Part shown: positions 28,572-41,489 of the stretch, piece by piece
Position numbering within the stretch: position 1 is the stretch's first letter
Layout: the number at the start of each line of letters is the position of its first letter
NCBI GenBank assembly: GCA_964020155.1
Contig: OZ026546.1
Span: 3,686,400-3,750,399, forward strand
Length of the DNA: 64,000 bases
Source: Chondrilla cf. caribensis
Lineage: Eukaryota; Porifera; Demospongiae; Chondrillida; Chondrillidae
Direction of reading: 5' to 3'
Notes under the pieces: model-generated
The model's database searches: none
Told to the model about the DNA's origin: nothing
The model's input: only the letters and a program-made list of their open reading frames with translations
Translations under genes and position numbers: made by a program

Positions 28572-31540
28572 ATAGGCCGTTTCCACAATTTGGGACTTTT
28601 GTGTAATACATAATTGATGTGTGTTCATTGCTTTTATAAACATGTCATACATAATATATACAGTAATAGTTAATAATGATATAATATGTGTAATGCAGGA
28701 CTGATATTCTGCATACATACAAAATAATGTATAAAAATGGTAGTCTACATACTCTACAAACGCACACATATTATGTATACACGGTACATAAATGGAATAA
28801 TCTGTTTACATACAGTATGTATGCATAATATATGTACGTATAATATATTATGTACGTACGTACTTCGTTCATAAGGAAACCCCATTCTATATTGTAGTAT
28901 AGTGGACACCAGTGTAACAACGACATCAATTTTGTGTGCATGTCTGCAGACATTCACAAATGATACAAACTATTACAGAATATCCTCTCCACATCATACT
29001 ACGTGCGTGTTGGTGAGAAAACTGAGGTAATCCAAAATAATTGTAAAGTTCATATATGTAACACCAATATTAGTTGTATACAGCATAAAGTATAATACTG
29101 TACAGAGGTCACTATATCCATGATACTGAACTGATTATAAAGGATTTGGAAAGATAGACACTGAAGTGTAAGAATGCTTACCAGTATATTTAGAAGTTAA
29201 GACATAGGCACAAGGGCATTATGACATATAAATACCGAGTCCCGAGGGCGAGTGTATTTTATATGTCATAATGCCTGAGTGTCCATGTCTTAACCATTAT
29301 AGCATCCATTGCTAACGCTTTATAATGTTGCTAGCGCTTTATACATTATAAAATTGCTGTATAATAGTACTGTTTCTATGGTAATGGATGCTATATAGAA
29401 ATATACAGTACACACAATACAAAAAGTACATACATACGTACATCCAGATTGGTGGCAACATTGAATAGACCTAGGGGATACTTATTCTTTGTATGCCTAT
29501 GACTTTCAGACATGACAATTTGTGTTAGTTAGGGGCACTTACAGGTCACTGCAGTGCTGGTAACCTGTTTACTGGCACACCGACATCTTTGATGTATATC
29601 TGATGTCATTGGGCAATAAATAATACATAGTACATATATACGGGTGTACAGTACATTTATACTGTACATACATTTAGTAGATACAATACATGCAGTACAT
29701 TATTATGTATAGTATACACATATGTAGTACATACATATTCGTACAAACAGTATAATATTATATGCATACAATATTATAATATACAATACAAACATACAGA
29801 TACATATAGTACATGCGTACATATGTACAATACAGTGATGAGATTCCATATAATACCTACAGTACATGGTTGTGGTACACACATACCTATAGAGCATGTG
29901 ATTAGCATGCCATAACACAAACAACCACAGTGTTAATGGTTTCCTGGACTTTAAAGGTGTACGAATCCCTTGAAGTGGGTGAAAGCCCTAAGACTCTCCC
30001 TGAAATTGTAAACTTCCTTGAAACTTACTCAGCATGCAAAGACAGTGACCATGCACAGCAAAATAGCATATCGCGACACAAGCAACCACACATATAGTGT
30101 TATTGGTTTCCTATGACTTTGTACAAAATTGATGCTTTGAAGTGGGTGGTCAGCACAGACAATGACAACAACTCAATTACTGCTAACTATTCCTTGAGGC
30201 CTCTTACACTGTGTTTATGGAATATAATTAGGGGTGGTTGCCCGGGCAACGAAGTGTAGTATAATATACAATACAAACATACAGATACATACAGTACATA
30301 TGTACATACGTATGTACAGTACGTATACAGCGATGAGATTCCATAATATATTACCTACAGTACATGGTTGTGGTACACCCATTATAGAGCATGTGATTAG
30401 CATGCCATAACACAAGCAATCACACATAATAGTGTTAATGGCTTCCTAGGCCTATGACTTCGTACAAAATTAATGCTTTGAAGTGGGGGAAAGCTCCAGG
30501 ACTTTCCCTATAAACCTCCCCAGCAACTCAATTACAGCTGATTAGGTCATTGTGAGGTCATATACATGCATTTGTTATAAAAATCACATGCTCTGATGTA
30601 TATATGCCCATGTGCATGTGCATATATATGTCCATGTACTGATGTCTGCAGATCAAGACATTCACAAGTGATACAAACTATTTCAGAATTTCCTGTCCAC
30701 ATCATACTACGTGCATGTTGGTGAGAAAACTGAGGTAATCCAAAATAATTGTGAAGTTCATATAATATGTAACACCAATATTAGTTGTATACAGTATGAA
30801 ATATAATACTGTACAGAGGTCACTACATCCATGATACTGAACTGCAATTACAAATGATTTGGAAAGATAGACACTGAAGTGCATGTTCATGTACTGACCT
30901 ATGTGGTAATTTATCTAATGTATGATATGTATATTAAGTATGTTATTATGTATATACATATACGTACGTATACGTATATAGTACATACATATACATACAG
31001 TTTACTTTTATATACATACAACATTATAATACAATACAAGCAAGATACATATATACTGTAATACATATCACGTACAATACATATAGTACATACATTTGTA
31101 CAGTGACAAAATTCCACACCTACAGTGCACAGTCATATGCATGGTACACACACTATAGAACATTACATTGTGGTTATGATGACATAACACAAGCAACCAT
31201 ACTACGTCTATTACCAATGGACTCCCCCTGCAAATGTACCTAGCTGGGCCTAACGCAGCAAAGATAATGATCACAACAATAGATACAGGTAATTAGGTCA
31301 TTGTGTAAATATGCAGCCGTTATGACAATCACATGCTCTGATGTGCATGCACCTGTCCATGTACTGAGCCTGTGTGGTACTCTATCATAATATTCAATGT
31401 ATCTATGATGTTATGGTGTACATACCTACAGTACTGCATGTATATTATTATTACACGTGTCTTATATATGTAGAGTGCTATATTACATATAATTGATATA
31501 CAACATGCACTATAGGTATATATTATAGGTATATATTATA
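28572..31540. repeat. Degenerate tandem duplications, no gene seen
   Basis: A block at about 28960-29150 recurs at 30657-30855, and one at about 29740-29940 recurs at 30250-30450 and in part at 31020-31220. A 190-bp hairpin-rich element sits at 29205-29395. Many TACGTA/ACATAC runs. No supported exon. Confidence 0.6.
29205..29395. mobile_element. Hairpin MITE family (ATAGCATCC ends)
   Basis: First half is a palindrome around GGGCATTATGACATA/TATGTCATAATGCC. The second half is bounded by TATAGCATCCATT and AATGGATGCTATA. A second copy lies at 55365-55559. Confidence 0.7.
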
Positions 31541-31543
31541 TTA

Positions 31544-31736
31544 TAACCACCGTACCTCTGATAGCCCCTGGTTACATTCAAATCAGTTTAAAAACAGCTT
31601 CAAACCACCTCAGTATGTGGTATACCTGAATAAATAATGATAAGTAACTGCCCAAATGCATTTTATGGTAATGTATAAAAACAGTTTAGACTTGAGGTGA
31701 TTTGGCATAAGCGCTTTAACGCTCTGATGTAACCAG
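31544..31736. repeat. 193-bp element, exact copy of 32965-33157
   Basis: Identical over all 193 bases to 32965-33157. A diverged third copy lies at about 37417-37590. Inner inverted ends are CTGGTTACAT and ATGTAACCAG. The collinear site in the other module copy (about 35410) lacks it, so this one is an insertion. Confidence 0.85.
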
Positions 31737-31986
31737 AGTACGTAAATGTATAATATCATAGTTATTATACTTTGTAAAGTATACGTACAATAGTATATGA
31801 ACATGTATAATAGACATACAGTGCATATTGCACAAATCATAATAGGAGTATATATACATGTACAAACACTGAATGTACATATATGTACATACCTATAATT
31901 ATTAATGAATCAATGGATACGTTTGGTTCATTTAACACTGTTCAGCACAATACGTGCTGCACAGGATGGGTGAAGGCTCGTAGACA

Positions 31987-34056
31987 CTAGATGACTCCCC
32001 ACATCATCACGATACACACAAACATGACGTACTCTGTAAGGTAAGGAGAGAATAGTAGTGTTATAGTCACCTCCAGTAACTGTCATCCTACACTAACATA
32101 GGGTAGAGTGTAGAGGAGTGTAGTAGTGTAGCTGAGATGATGGTAGCTTCAGGTCAGTAGGCAGGAAGGGCTTGTTGGAACCACATGAACACCATAAAGA
32201 CCCTCACATTCTAAATGTCAAACACTACATACGGCTTTATTGAGGACCAAAGGCAGTTTCCCCTGGATTTGTACATTGGATTACATTGGATTACATTGTT
32301 CATACATTGGATTACACTGTTCATACATCGGATTACATTGTTGAATGTTCATAAATTGGATTACATTGTTCATTAATCGGATTACATTGTTCATACATTG
32401 GATTACATTGTTCATACATCAGATTACATTTATCATACATTTTTCATACATTGTTCATACATCAGATTACAACCCCCTTTTCAAAATCCCCTCTACAGAG
32501 AAGTGCAGTTGTCAAAGGTTTGTATATGCATCCACCCACATACAGACACATTGTACACAGGCTGGATATAGAGGACCATACAGTGTACTACAGTCTATTA
32601 TGTCTGCAAATACATATACGTAATATGGCAATATTTGTGTAGGGTTACACACAATCACTCCAGTAACACATACATATAAGTAGGGTACATACAAATGTAG
32701 TATGAAGTGTGTAATTATACTAAAAATTTAATGATGACAATAGCTGAATTTTATGTTCAACGAAGCTACTAAAATTAGCAGCGGAAATAGGTACATATAC
32801 ATGTACGTATGTCACAGAATGGCTGTAGGTACATGTTGGCAACATACGTATCACATGTCATAAGACAAACCAGCATGTGGTGTGAGGCTGCACCACAACT
32901 TGTGATAACAGACAAAGAGTATGTGGAAAAAAAACCTTTGGGGGCTGTGTTAGAAGGTGTCAGGTAACCACCGTACCTCTGATAGCCCCTGGTTACATTC
33001 AAATCAGTTTAAAAACAGCTTCAAACCACCTCAGTATGTGGTATACCTGAATAAATAATGATAAGTAACTGCCCAAATGCATTTTATGGTAATGTATAAA
33101 AACAGTTTAGACTTGAGGTGATTTGGCATAAGCGCTTTAACGCTCTGATGTAACCAGGGCTGTGGGTGGAATATGTGTCGAAAGTTCACTCACTAGCTGG
33201 AATGGCTGGTACTCCATTACTATCTGAAGGTCTGCTGGTATTGTTGGGATGTGTTGATCCTGTGTTAACAAAATACACAGACATGAACATAGTAACACGT
33301 ACATTATAGGACTTTAATGAAGCACAACACATATGCACTCCACACATTGTCAAGGTGCATGTATCAAGATCAGCTAAACATACCTACGTACAATATACGA
33401 AAAGTACAAAATTTATGTGCACACAAGTCAGGCATCCATGTACAACCCATAGTAAGCCAACAAGTGACCATTAACACTTTCCTATTATACATGTGAGCCA
33501 TTCTAAACAGAATCTTTGTAAACACGCATCTCTATCTAACCCGATTTATATAATGTATATAGATATCAATGTAAGAGTACATCTGAAGGTCAATGTACAT
33601 ATGTATAATATCAGAGATTACATTATCAAATGTACAGGCTGTGCTCACCAGGTTTTGATGGTACAGTCTCGTTCTTGGTCGATGGGTCACCGGTGATCTG
33701 GAGACTAATCTGCACAGGATGTGACCAGACTAGTCCTCTTGAAAGTTTAATACCACATGACAAGGAGATGTTAACAGCAGAACTGTTAGCAACTGATATA
33801 TTGCCACACATTAGTGTGGCAACAAATGTCTTATCAGATGATTGGACTGGGTGGGAGATTATGATCAGTCCCTCTGACATCTCTTGCCTATCACCCGCAA
33901 TTGGGTGATTCTCTTCAACACACTCATTATCTGGTAGGCACACCCTCCAGCGTCTGAAGGTGTTTGCCAAATGTTTAACTCTGGGATGGCACACAGCATT
34001 GATACCTTTGGTTGTCTCTTTGACACTCAATCCTATTTCACCACACACTAAAGAAA
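31987..34056 (-). CDS. Gene 5a: second copy of Cys-domain/stalk/anchor module (no signal exon)
   Basis: Minus-strand exons 34056-33649 (408 nt), 33259-33194 (66 nt), 32033-31987 (47 nt, stop TAG), all phase 1 and in frame. The first encodes an unrecognised domain with several Cys (VCHPR, RRWRVCLPDNEC, NISLSCG) and a GLVWSHPVQI motif. The second is an Asn/Ser/Pro stalk ending PAIPA. The last is a hydrophobic C-terminus, YVMFVCIVMMWGVI, ending directly at the stop, as GPI-attachment signals do. No signal-peptide exon is visible upstream, where a MITE starts at about 34077. It is either a decapitated copy or an alternative module of gene 5b. Confidence 0.6.
32275..32470. repeat. 21-bp minisatellite (CATTGGATTACATTGTTCATA)
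   Basis: About nine units in this module copy, but only one at the collinear site (about 36882-36900) in the other, so it expanded after the duplication. Confidence 0.85.
32965..33157. repeat. 193-bp element, source-like copy
   Basis: Identical to 31544-31736. Its position matches the diverged copy at 37417-37590 in the sister module, so it predates the module duplication. Confidence 0.85.
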
Positions 34057-35660
34057 CTGCAGACAGGGATTAAATTGAAAATAAATTCATTGTTGCGGTT
34101 ACGTGTAAGAACACATATTATATATAATATATAATAACTATAATATATCTATCTGTCGAGCATTACATACCGGAAGTCGAAATGAAAACAATATAGGGAA
34201 CACAAAAACACATAAAAACACAATATTATGTAACTGATACAAACCAGTCTATAGAATATAACAATGGAAAAGGGTGCATAGGGATGACAAGCAAAAAAGG
34301 GAATGAACAAGGTAGTGATGAGTGGAATGAGAATACCGTTGGAGTGAGCAGCACGTCGGAATGAGAACACTGTTGGAATATAACATCCCTATATCAACAG
34401 CTGCAGACACTATACTGTGTGTTGCACAATCACTGCTGCTGATATAGGGATTGTTATATTCTGACAGTATGGTCAGATGAACGCGATTACTAGTATTTTG
34501 CAAGGACATGATACGATCGCATGTTCGCATGTCTCCCGACCGTTCACGGCAATTCGCCGATCAAGAATTGCAAACGAAGGAATGAGAACCAACATATTCA
34601 GTCCTAGCTGTATCATCGCTTTTATTTCTGATGAACGAACAGATGAAATACTTTCGCAAACGTAGTTTGCCTCCTGTGCATTCACAGAGTGGTTAGAGAC
34701 GTCGATGTTCACAATGAACCATACAGAGGACCTATAATATTCTGACAAAAATAATTGCATAATCAACAAAACAACACTAGATCTATTCTTTCCTTACTTC
34801 CCTCTGTCCTCCCACAGATAATATAACCTGATTTAGAGCATAGACTATGGTTAGAACATCTATGGTCCTCCTAACACGTACGGAGTGTATGATGAGCCGT
34901 AGAAACTATACGTGTTTTTTGTTAATTGGCAGGTGTGAACTAATCGCTACTTGGGCTTTCTGTAAAATCTTTGCCAATGGTATATATAATATGGATACTA
35001 GTGACAGTGAAGTGACTAGCTGGACTTTAAGGTGCAGGGATCCATTCAAGTGGCATGGCCAGAGAAATCCCTAACAAATCCCCTACAAACTTCCCTAGCT
35101 ACGTAGGTCTTACATAACAAAGACAATGACCACAACCAAATGATTAGGTCATTGTGAGGCCATATATTATATATGCATATCTGTCTGTCTGTCATGACAA
35201 TCACATGCTCTGATGTATATATGCACCTGTTTGCATGTGCACATGTCCATATACTGCCCTGTGTGCTAATTTAATTAATTATATCCAATGTATGATGGTA
35301 TGGTGTATGTACATATGTACAGTACTGCATGTATAATGTACATGTGTCCTATATAAGAGAGCTATTACATATAATTGATATACAATATACGCTATAGGTA
35401 TATTATATTATAGGTATACACATACGTAAATCATAGATATTATTACTTTATAAAGTATACGTACAATAGTATATGAACATGTATAATATACATACAGTGC
35501 ATATTGCACAAATCATAATAGGAGTACTATATATATACATGTACAAACACTGAATGTACATATGTACATACCTATAATAATTAATGAATCAATGGATATA
35601 TTACGTTCATTTAACACTGTTCAGCACAATACATGCCGCACAGTATGGGTGAAGGCTCGT
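34057..35660. other. Region between modules 5a and 5b
   Basis: Starts with a GGAAGTCG-type MITE (about 34077-34197, ending GTCGAAATGAAAACAATATAG). A long imperfect palindrome around ATATAACATCCCTATATC follows (about 34374-34461). Next comes a less AT-rich stretch (34480-34720) of unknown nature, then sequence collinear with 31200-31900. No supported gene. Confidence 0.5.
34077..34197. mobile_element. GGAAGTCG-type MITE (inverted relative to 12940)
   Basis: AAATTCATTGTTGCGGTTAC through GAGCATTACATACCGGAAG to AAACAATATAG. The reverse complement is found at about 12945-13085, and relatives at 4477-4560 and 62085-62180. Confidence 0.7.
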
Positions 35661-35665
35661 AGACA

Positions 35666-38600
35666 CTAGATGACTCTCCACATCAGTACTACAGTCATCA
35701 CGATACACATGAACATGATGTACTCTGTAAGGTAAGGAGAGAATAGTAGTGTTATAGTCACCTCCACTAACTATCATCGTACACTAACATAGGGTAGAGT
35801 GTAGAGGAGTGTAGTACAGTAGTGTAGCTGAGATGACGGTAGCTTCAGGTCAGTAGGCAGGAAGGGCTTGTTGGAACATAGATACTCTATACCCCACCCA
35901 GGATAGGAAACTGTACTCAACTACGCGGCGTGAGGCTTGACCGAATTGGATGTTTGTGGTTTCGTGCGATCTCATTAGATGACGTCAGAATTTCTGCTTG
36001 CCCGTATCCTAAAATTATCGAAACACGGGTAGAGTTTGTTTTGTGGTCAGTAAAGTTTACTTAGGCTTAACGTGCCCGATCAATTTTAGATGTTTGCCCG
36101 TCAGTTCATTCTTGGGGTGTGCTCCAAATCGTCCAGATTTCCTCGACAATGATTGGGCTGACCATAGATATCTATGGGCTGACCGTTGTAAAACACCTAC
36201 AGTGGTATAGATCAGTTCTTTACGAGAAATTCAAGCCTCGAACGGAGTTAATCGGAAGTACTCGGGCTCAGAAAATTTGCGCACAAAATCGCCAATTCTT
36301 AATAAGCTGCGAAAGTCGACTTTTTTTTCGAGCTGTATCTAGACAGCGTAAAGGAATCCGACGAAACGGCCCTCGTATAGTGTTATAGTGCGGGATTTCA
36401 GCTACACGTGGAGTACAAGAATGATGGCATGCGTCTCTCTGATTTCTGGAAAATTTGTTCTCAAGTTACTCCTGTTGTGTATTTGCGATTTCCCCTTGTT
36501 GTGCCAGACTTGTGCTCTGTGTTCCCCAATAACTTAAGTTGTTGTATAATTTCGGGCTATTATACCTCAGCGAAGTTGATACTTTTGGTTTAAAACGTTC
36601 CCAGAATCTGTTTCGAACGATTCTATTTTTGATTGTTCTTCGACGATTCGGTCAAGCCTCGAGACACTTCCGTGTTTGCGGTTTAATAATTTATATGCAT
36701 AATACGTGTTATAATGTATTGATTTTATACACAATATAAAGAGTTTCCTATCCTGGGTGGGGTATAGAGTATCTATGGTTGGAACCACATGAACACCATA
36801 AGGACCCTCATGTTCTAAAATGTCAAACACTACGTACGGCTTTATTGAGGACCAAAGGCAGTTTCCCCTGGACTTGTACATTGTTCATACATCGGATTAC
36901 AACCCCCTTTTCAAATCCCCTCTACAGAGAAGCGCGGTTGTCAAAGGTTTGTATATGCACCCACCTGCATACTGACACATTGTACACAGGTTGGATGTAG
37001 AGGACCATACAGTGTACTACAGTCTATTATGTCTGCAAATACGTATATGGCAATATTTGTATAGGATTACACACATTCACTTCAATAACACATACATATA
37101 AGTAGGGTACATACAAATGTAGTATGATATGTGTATATACTAAAGTGATAACAATAGCTGAATTTTATGTTGATGATGATACATTTGATGATGATGATGA
37201 TGTTCAATGAAACTACTAAAATTAGCAGCGGAAATAGGTACACATACATGTATGTTCGTCACTGAATGGCTGTAGGTACATGTTGGCAACATACGTATCA
37301 CATGTCATAAGACAAACCAGCATGTGGTGTGAGGCTTCACCACAACTTGTGATAAGAGACAAAAAGTATGTGGAAAAAAAACCCTTTGGGGGCTGTGTTG
37401 GAAGGTGTGTTAACCACCGTACCCCTGATAGCCCCTGGTTATATTCAAATAAATCAGTTTAAAAACAGCTTCAAACCACCTCAGTATGTGGTATTTATGC
37501 GAAATTGCATTTACATGCTAATGAATGAACGTGGTTTGGCCTTGAAGTGATTTGGGAAGTGCTACAGTGCTCTGATGTAGCCAGGGTTGTTGGTGGAATG
37601 AGTGTTGGAAGTTGAGAGTAAGTCAAACAGAGTGCACTCACTAGCTGGTATGGCTGCTATTGCATCACTTCCTGAAGCCCCGCTGGTATTGTCAGGATTT
37701 GTTGGTTCTGTGTTATCAAAATACACAGACATGAACATAGTACATATCACATGCGCATCACATAACATTAATAAATGGCCCTGATGTGTACAAAGTACAT
37801 GTATCAACACCAGCCATACGTACATACATACATACAATAAAAGAAAAGTAGAATATTGACATGCATACCAGTGCATATTCACACAGGCATCTGTGCATGT
37901 ACAACCCATCGCTGAGACAACAAGTGACCACTAATACTTTCCTAATATATGGGCAAGCCATTCCAATGGGAGTCTTTGTAAGCACGCAAATTGGGGGGCA
38001 CAAATGTAACATACAGTACGCAAGCAGCAGTTACATAACATTAACCTCATCCGCACAGTATATGCATGCATTAAATTAATGTTCACACTTTGTATATACG
38101 TATGGTACATGTATTGATATATCAATGTAAGGGTACATCTGAAGGTCAATGTAAGTATAATATCATAGGTTACGTTATCAAATGTACAGGCTGTGCTCAC
38201 CTGGGTTTGATGGTACAGTCTTGTTCTTGGTCGGTGGCTCACTGGTGATCTGCACAGGATGTGACCAGACTAGTCCTTCTGAACGTGTCACACCACACGA
38301 CAGAGATATGTTAACAGAAGTATTAGCAACTGAGATATTGCCATACGCTATTGTGGCAAAAAAATTCTTATCAGATGATTGGACTGGGTGGAGGACCAAG
38401 ATTATGACTGGTTCATCTGAAATCTTTCGGCTATCACCTGCAATTGGATGGGTGATGCGATCACATCCATAATTGGGCAGACACGTGTTCCAGCGTCTGT
38501 AGATGTTCACCAAAGAAGGAACTCCTGGATGGCAGATGGCCTTGATGCCCTTGGTTGTCTCTTTGGTAGTCAATTGTATCTTAGCACACGCTAGAGAAAC

Positions 38601-39073
38601 TACATACAGAGATTAAGTTGAAAAGAAAGCTTTGAAACTGAACAAACTTGAATTCCAATGGTCATTGCAACACCACTCTAGGGTACAGTCTACCATCATT
38701 CACATATCAAGTTATAAGCCAGAATACAGTAGTTACACAAGGATTCCTTCAACAACCTTTCAATCCTAACTAATTATACAATATTTGCATACTATTGGAA
38801 AACTGTCGACTTGGAGGCTCATAGAACACAACTAACAAAGCACTGTCTGTAGAATACAGATTCCACCGAGTTGGATCATCACTTAATCCTCTTCAACAGG
38901 GTTAGGTTCGACAGGTTGCAAACTCTAAAGCAGACTAAACCCAGGTTAGTTTCACAGGGATCAATAATTCAGTACTAAAAAGGGACACAGCGGAGAAATG
39001 CCTCAACTGTTAGACAACACACATGCACAACACACACACACTTACCCAAAACAGGTAGCATCAACAGCTTCAT
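35666..39073 (-). CDS. Gene 5b: secreted, possibly GPI-anchored Cys-domain protein (183 aa)
   Basis: Minus-strand exons 39073-39046, 38599-38201, 37707-37642, 35724-35666; lengths 28, 399, 66 and 59 sum to 184 codons including TAG. All introns are phase 1. The signal peptide MKLLMLPV/LVSLACA crosses the first intron. The domain of about 130 residues has CHPGV, RRWNTCLPNYGC and NISLSCGV plus N-glycosylation sites; I do not recognise the family. The stalk is Ser/Asn/Ala-rich, ending AIPA. The C-terminus KYIMFMCIVMTVVLMWRVI is hydrophobic with no cytoplasmic tail, suggesting GPI attachment. Relative to 5a the last exon differs by a 12-nt in-frame indel, supporting coding use. Intron 3 carries the transposon at 35878-36777. 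Confidence 0.7.
35878..36777. mobile_element. 900-bp DNA transposon with perfect ~35-bp inverted ends
   Basis: Left end ATAGATACTCTATACCCCAC...GGATAGGAAACT, exactly mirrored at the right end (AGTTTCCTATCC...GAGTATCTATG). The flanks repeat GTTGGAAC (35870-35877 and 36778-36785), and the sister module has a single GTTGGAAC at the empty site (about 32173). The 7-8-bp target duplication fits a hAT-like insertion. Internal ORFs (for example 36119-36388) are unrecognised. Confidence 0.85.
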
Positions 39074-40117
39074 GTTTGCCAGGTTAGTTTGAAACTTCTC
39101 TCTGTAAAAATCTCCCAGATATAGTGCAACGTGTACTTTTGTAGAGACTAAGGTGGATTCCCAGGGACATACCCTCTGTACTTATTTAATAGGTGTTGAC
39201 TAATGTTACCGACTGTGGTTGTCACCAGGTGCCTCCATGGCTTCTTGTGGTGTGTGCAAACCAACTGTCATCGTTGGATGGTTTCTAATTTAATAATAAT
39301 GAGAATGATAACATTGATATCGACTTCTAGAATAGTCTATTGCAGAGTGTAAACATGAAATCCATCAATTTACATCTAATACTCCTTATGATGTGAATGT
39401 GGCACAAAGTGCATCCATGTATGAATTAGGGTGTAACGAAGGATCACTTGGAATTTAGAACCAGGCATGAGTACACTCTAAACATCAACTATAGATACAA
39501 GTTGAGGTCGGTGTTAACACAATAGGTGGGTGATTTGATGTTTATGACACAATACCGCAGGTCAATATCAAAGATACTAATCCCAAATTATTCTAAACAT
39601 GTTCCGGATTAATCTGCAGTCACTGTAAGTGAGTTGTGTCTGAGTGCAACATGACTTGTCTGCAGAGAACAACTGTAGCCGTTTCGGGCAATGCCCTCAG
39701 CTGTGTGCATGCAGTGTGAGTGAATCATGATTGTAAATTAGAAGTTCAACATGATCTGCGTTAGTAATGGGATTGCTGTGATGTCATGTATGTGTGTTAT
39801 TAGAGAGAGTAGAGTAATGAGTTACCAGTAGAATATGTCCATGCGCAGTCATTTGAATGCGACACAAGCAAAACATCAGTGGAACTTTACTGAAGATGTG
39901 ATAGGAATTAAATTTGAAGAATCGTATAATAATAATCAAATCGAAACAATTTTTGAACTGTTTAAATGTCACAGCAATTCTGAATCCATTGAGCACAAAG
40001 ACAATCTTAATCGAAAGTGAATAAGTCTACGACGATCGAGGAGAACCGCAATCCGGCCATTGCGGCCCCCGTCAACCATAAGTTTATATTTACAGTAGGC
40101 GACAGTTGGGCATACAG
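39074..40117. other. Upstream region of gene 5b
   Basis: Probable 5' UTR/promoter of the minus-strand gene 5b at its left end; CGTAGAGAAACGAG-type sequence begins near 40190. No other supported gene. Confidence 0.35.
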
Positions 40118-40125
40118 CACTAAGT

Positions 40126-40550
40126 CTAACTCTAACTCGAAACCCAGAACGTGGATCGACCAGGACACACTGGTTCATATCGAATAAAGATGCTGGACGT
40201 AGAGAAACGAGATCTGCCAATAAACTTCAATTGATTTATCCAAATTGTGATTATCTCAGGAATTCTTTTACTTACAGAGGAGCTCAAGACTGGAATGCTC
40301 TCCCTGAGGCTTTACGTAAACTTGACTCTTTGGTGTATTTTAGGAAGGCAATTAAACTTTATTTTAATCCTCATTGATATAATTATCATTAATTTGCATT
40401 TTATTTCTCTTAGTTTATGTAATTTATGTATTACAATCTCACCATTTATTGTGTGTTATGTATGTATTGAACAGGACCCCCGGGGAGATCAGTCTTGTAA
40501 CTGACGGGGTTTTCCTGTATAAATATTTAATATCTATCTATCTATATTGG
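40126..40550 (+). pseudogene. 3' fragment of a LINE-type reverse-transcriptase ORF
   Basis: 84 codons open to TGA at 40377, ending in the motif typical of the C-terminus of many non-LTR retrotransposon proteins: RNSFTYRGAQDWNALPEALR followed by L-x-x-F-R-K-A. An AT-rich tail with TATC repeats follows near 40530-40545. 5'-truncated. Confidence 0.7.
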
Positions 40551-40643
40551 CGAATCCGAATAGACCTGCAGCCCATACTAGTACCACTTAGTAGCGCAGA
40601 GTGTAATCTTTCTTTAGAATGTGTTATGTAGGGCCTAATAAGG

Positions 40644-40853
40644 TCACAAAAGTCTTACCTTACGATTGTCTATACAAGGCGCGGAGTACAGCGTATTCGA
40701 CACCGAACAATCCATCATATTGAACGATGAAATTCTGCGAACAAAATTGATAATCTCTGGTAGCCCAGTCTCATTCTCGCCTCCAATTTGAAATTGGGAC
40801 GCTAGACCGTCCCTCATACACGCGCCCAGAGGCGGAAAGGGATACACAAACAA
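40644..40853 (-). CDS. Unrecognised minus-strand ORF with splice donor
   Basis: About 60 codons from ATG at 40853 to a AAG|GTAAGA donor near 40650. The surroundings are more GC-rich than the average here. No family recognised. It could be a first exon of an unrelated gene or part of a mobile element. Confidence 0.2.
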   Translation of the reverse strand: MFVYPFPPLGACMRDGLASQFQIGGENETGLPEIINFVRRISSFNMMDCSVSNTLYSAPCIDNRKVRLL

Positions 40854-41489
40854 TCCATAATTAAATTTTGTAGCAGGAAATTCAACTACAAATCAAAACT
40901 TTCACAATATTCCGTCCACTTGCAATACTAGACAAACACCTACATATATTATGTACATAGATACTCATTACATTTTACTTTGTGGCTTATAACTGCGAAA
41001 AGATTGCTCTCACCTCCTGTAATATCACCTACAACTTCACATGCACTACTTTACAAGCAGTACATAACATGTATGTGTGTGCAGTCATATGCTTGGTACT
41101 TATCAGATTCATGTGCATAAATGTACATAAAAGGTCAACATTCCATATTATATGTAGTGAATTGAGCCACTGAATTGATGTGGCCTCACCCACAAAATTG
41201 CAAGATGGGCAAGTAGCTAACTGAACTAACATAATGATTACATTGGCTTCGTTTTCCCTGGGAAAGCACCTCATCGTGATCGATTCCCACATCTCCAGCT
41301 ATCAGGCTCCATATTAGGCATCAGTACCAATTACGTAGTTCAAGGCATAACTAAGCATCAGATTGATGATCTTGCACTTACCAGTTACACCATTACACTG
41401 CATGTGAATTCTACATGATATGGATGCATTCTCACATTGCTGGTTGTTGTTTAATATGACTCAGCACAACATCATGAAATTCTGGATAA

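Noticed and set aside
32775..33002. Minus-strand ORF considered as a transmembrane or tail exon of gene 5a
   Set aside because: It overlaps the mobile 193-bp element and has no matching splice phase; the sister module does not preserve the frame.
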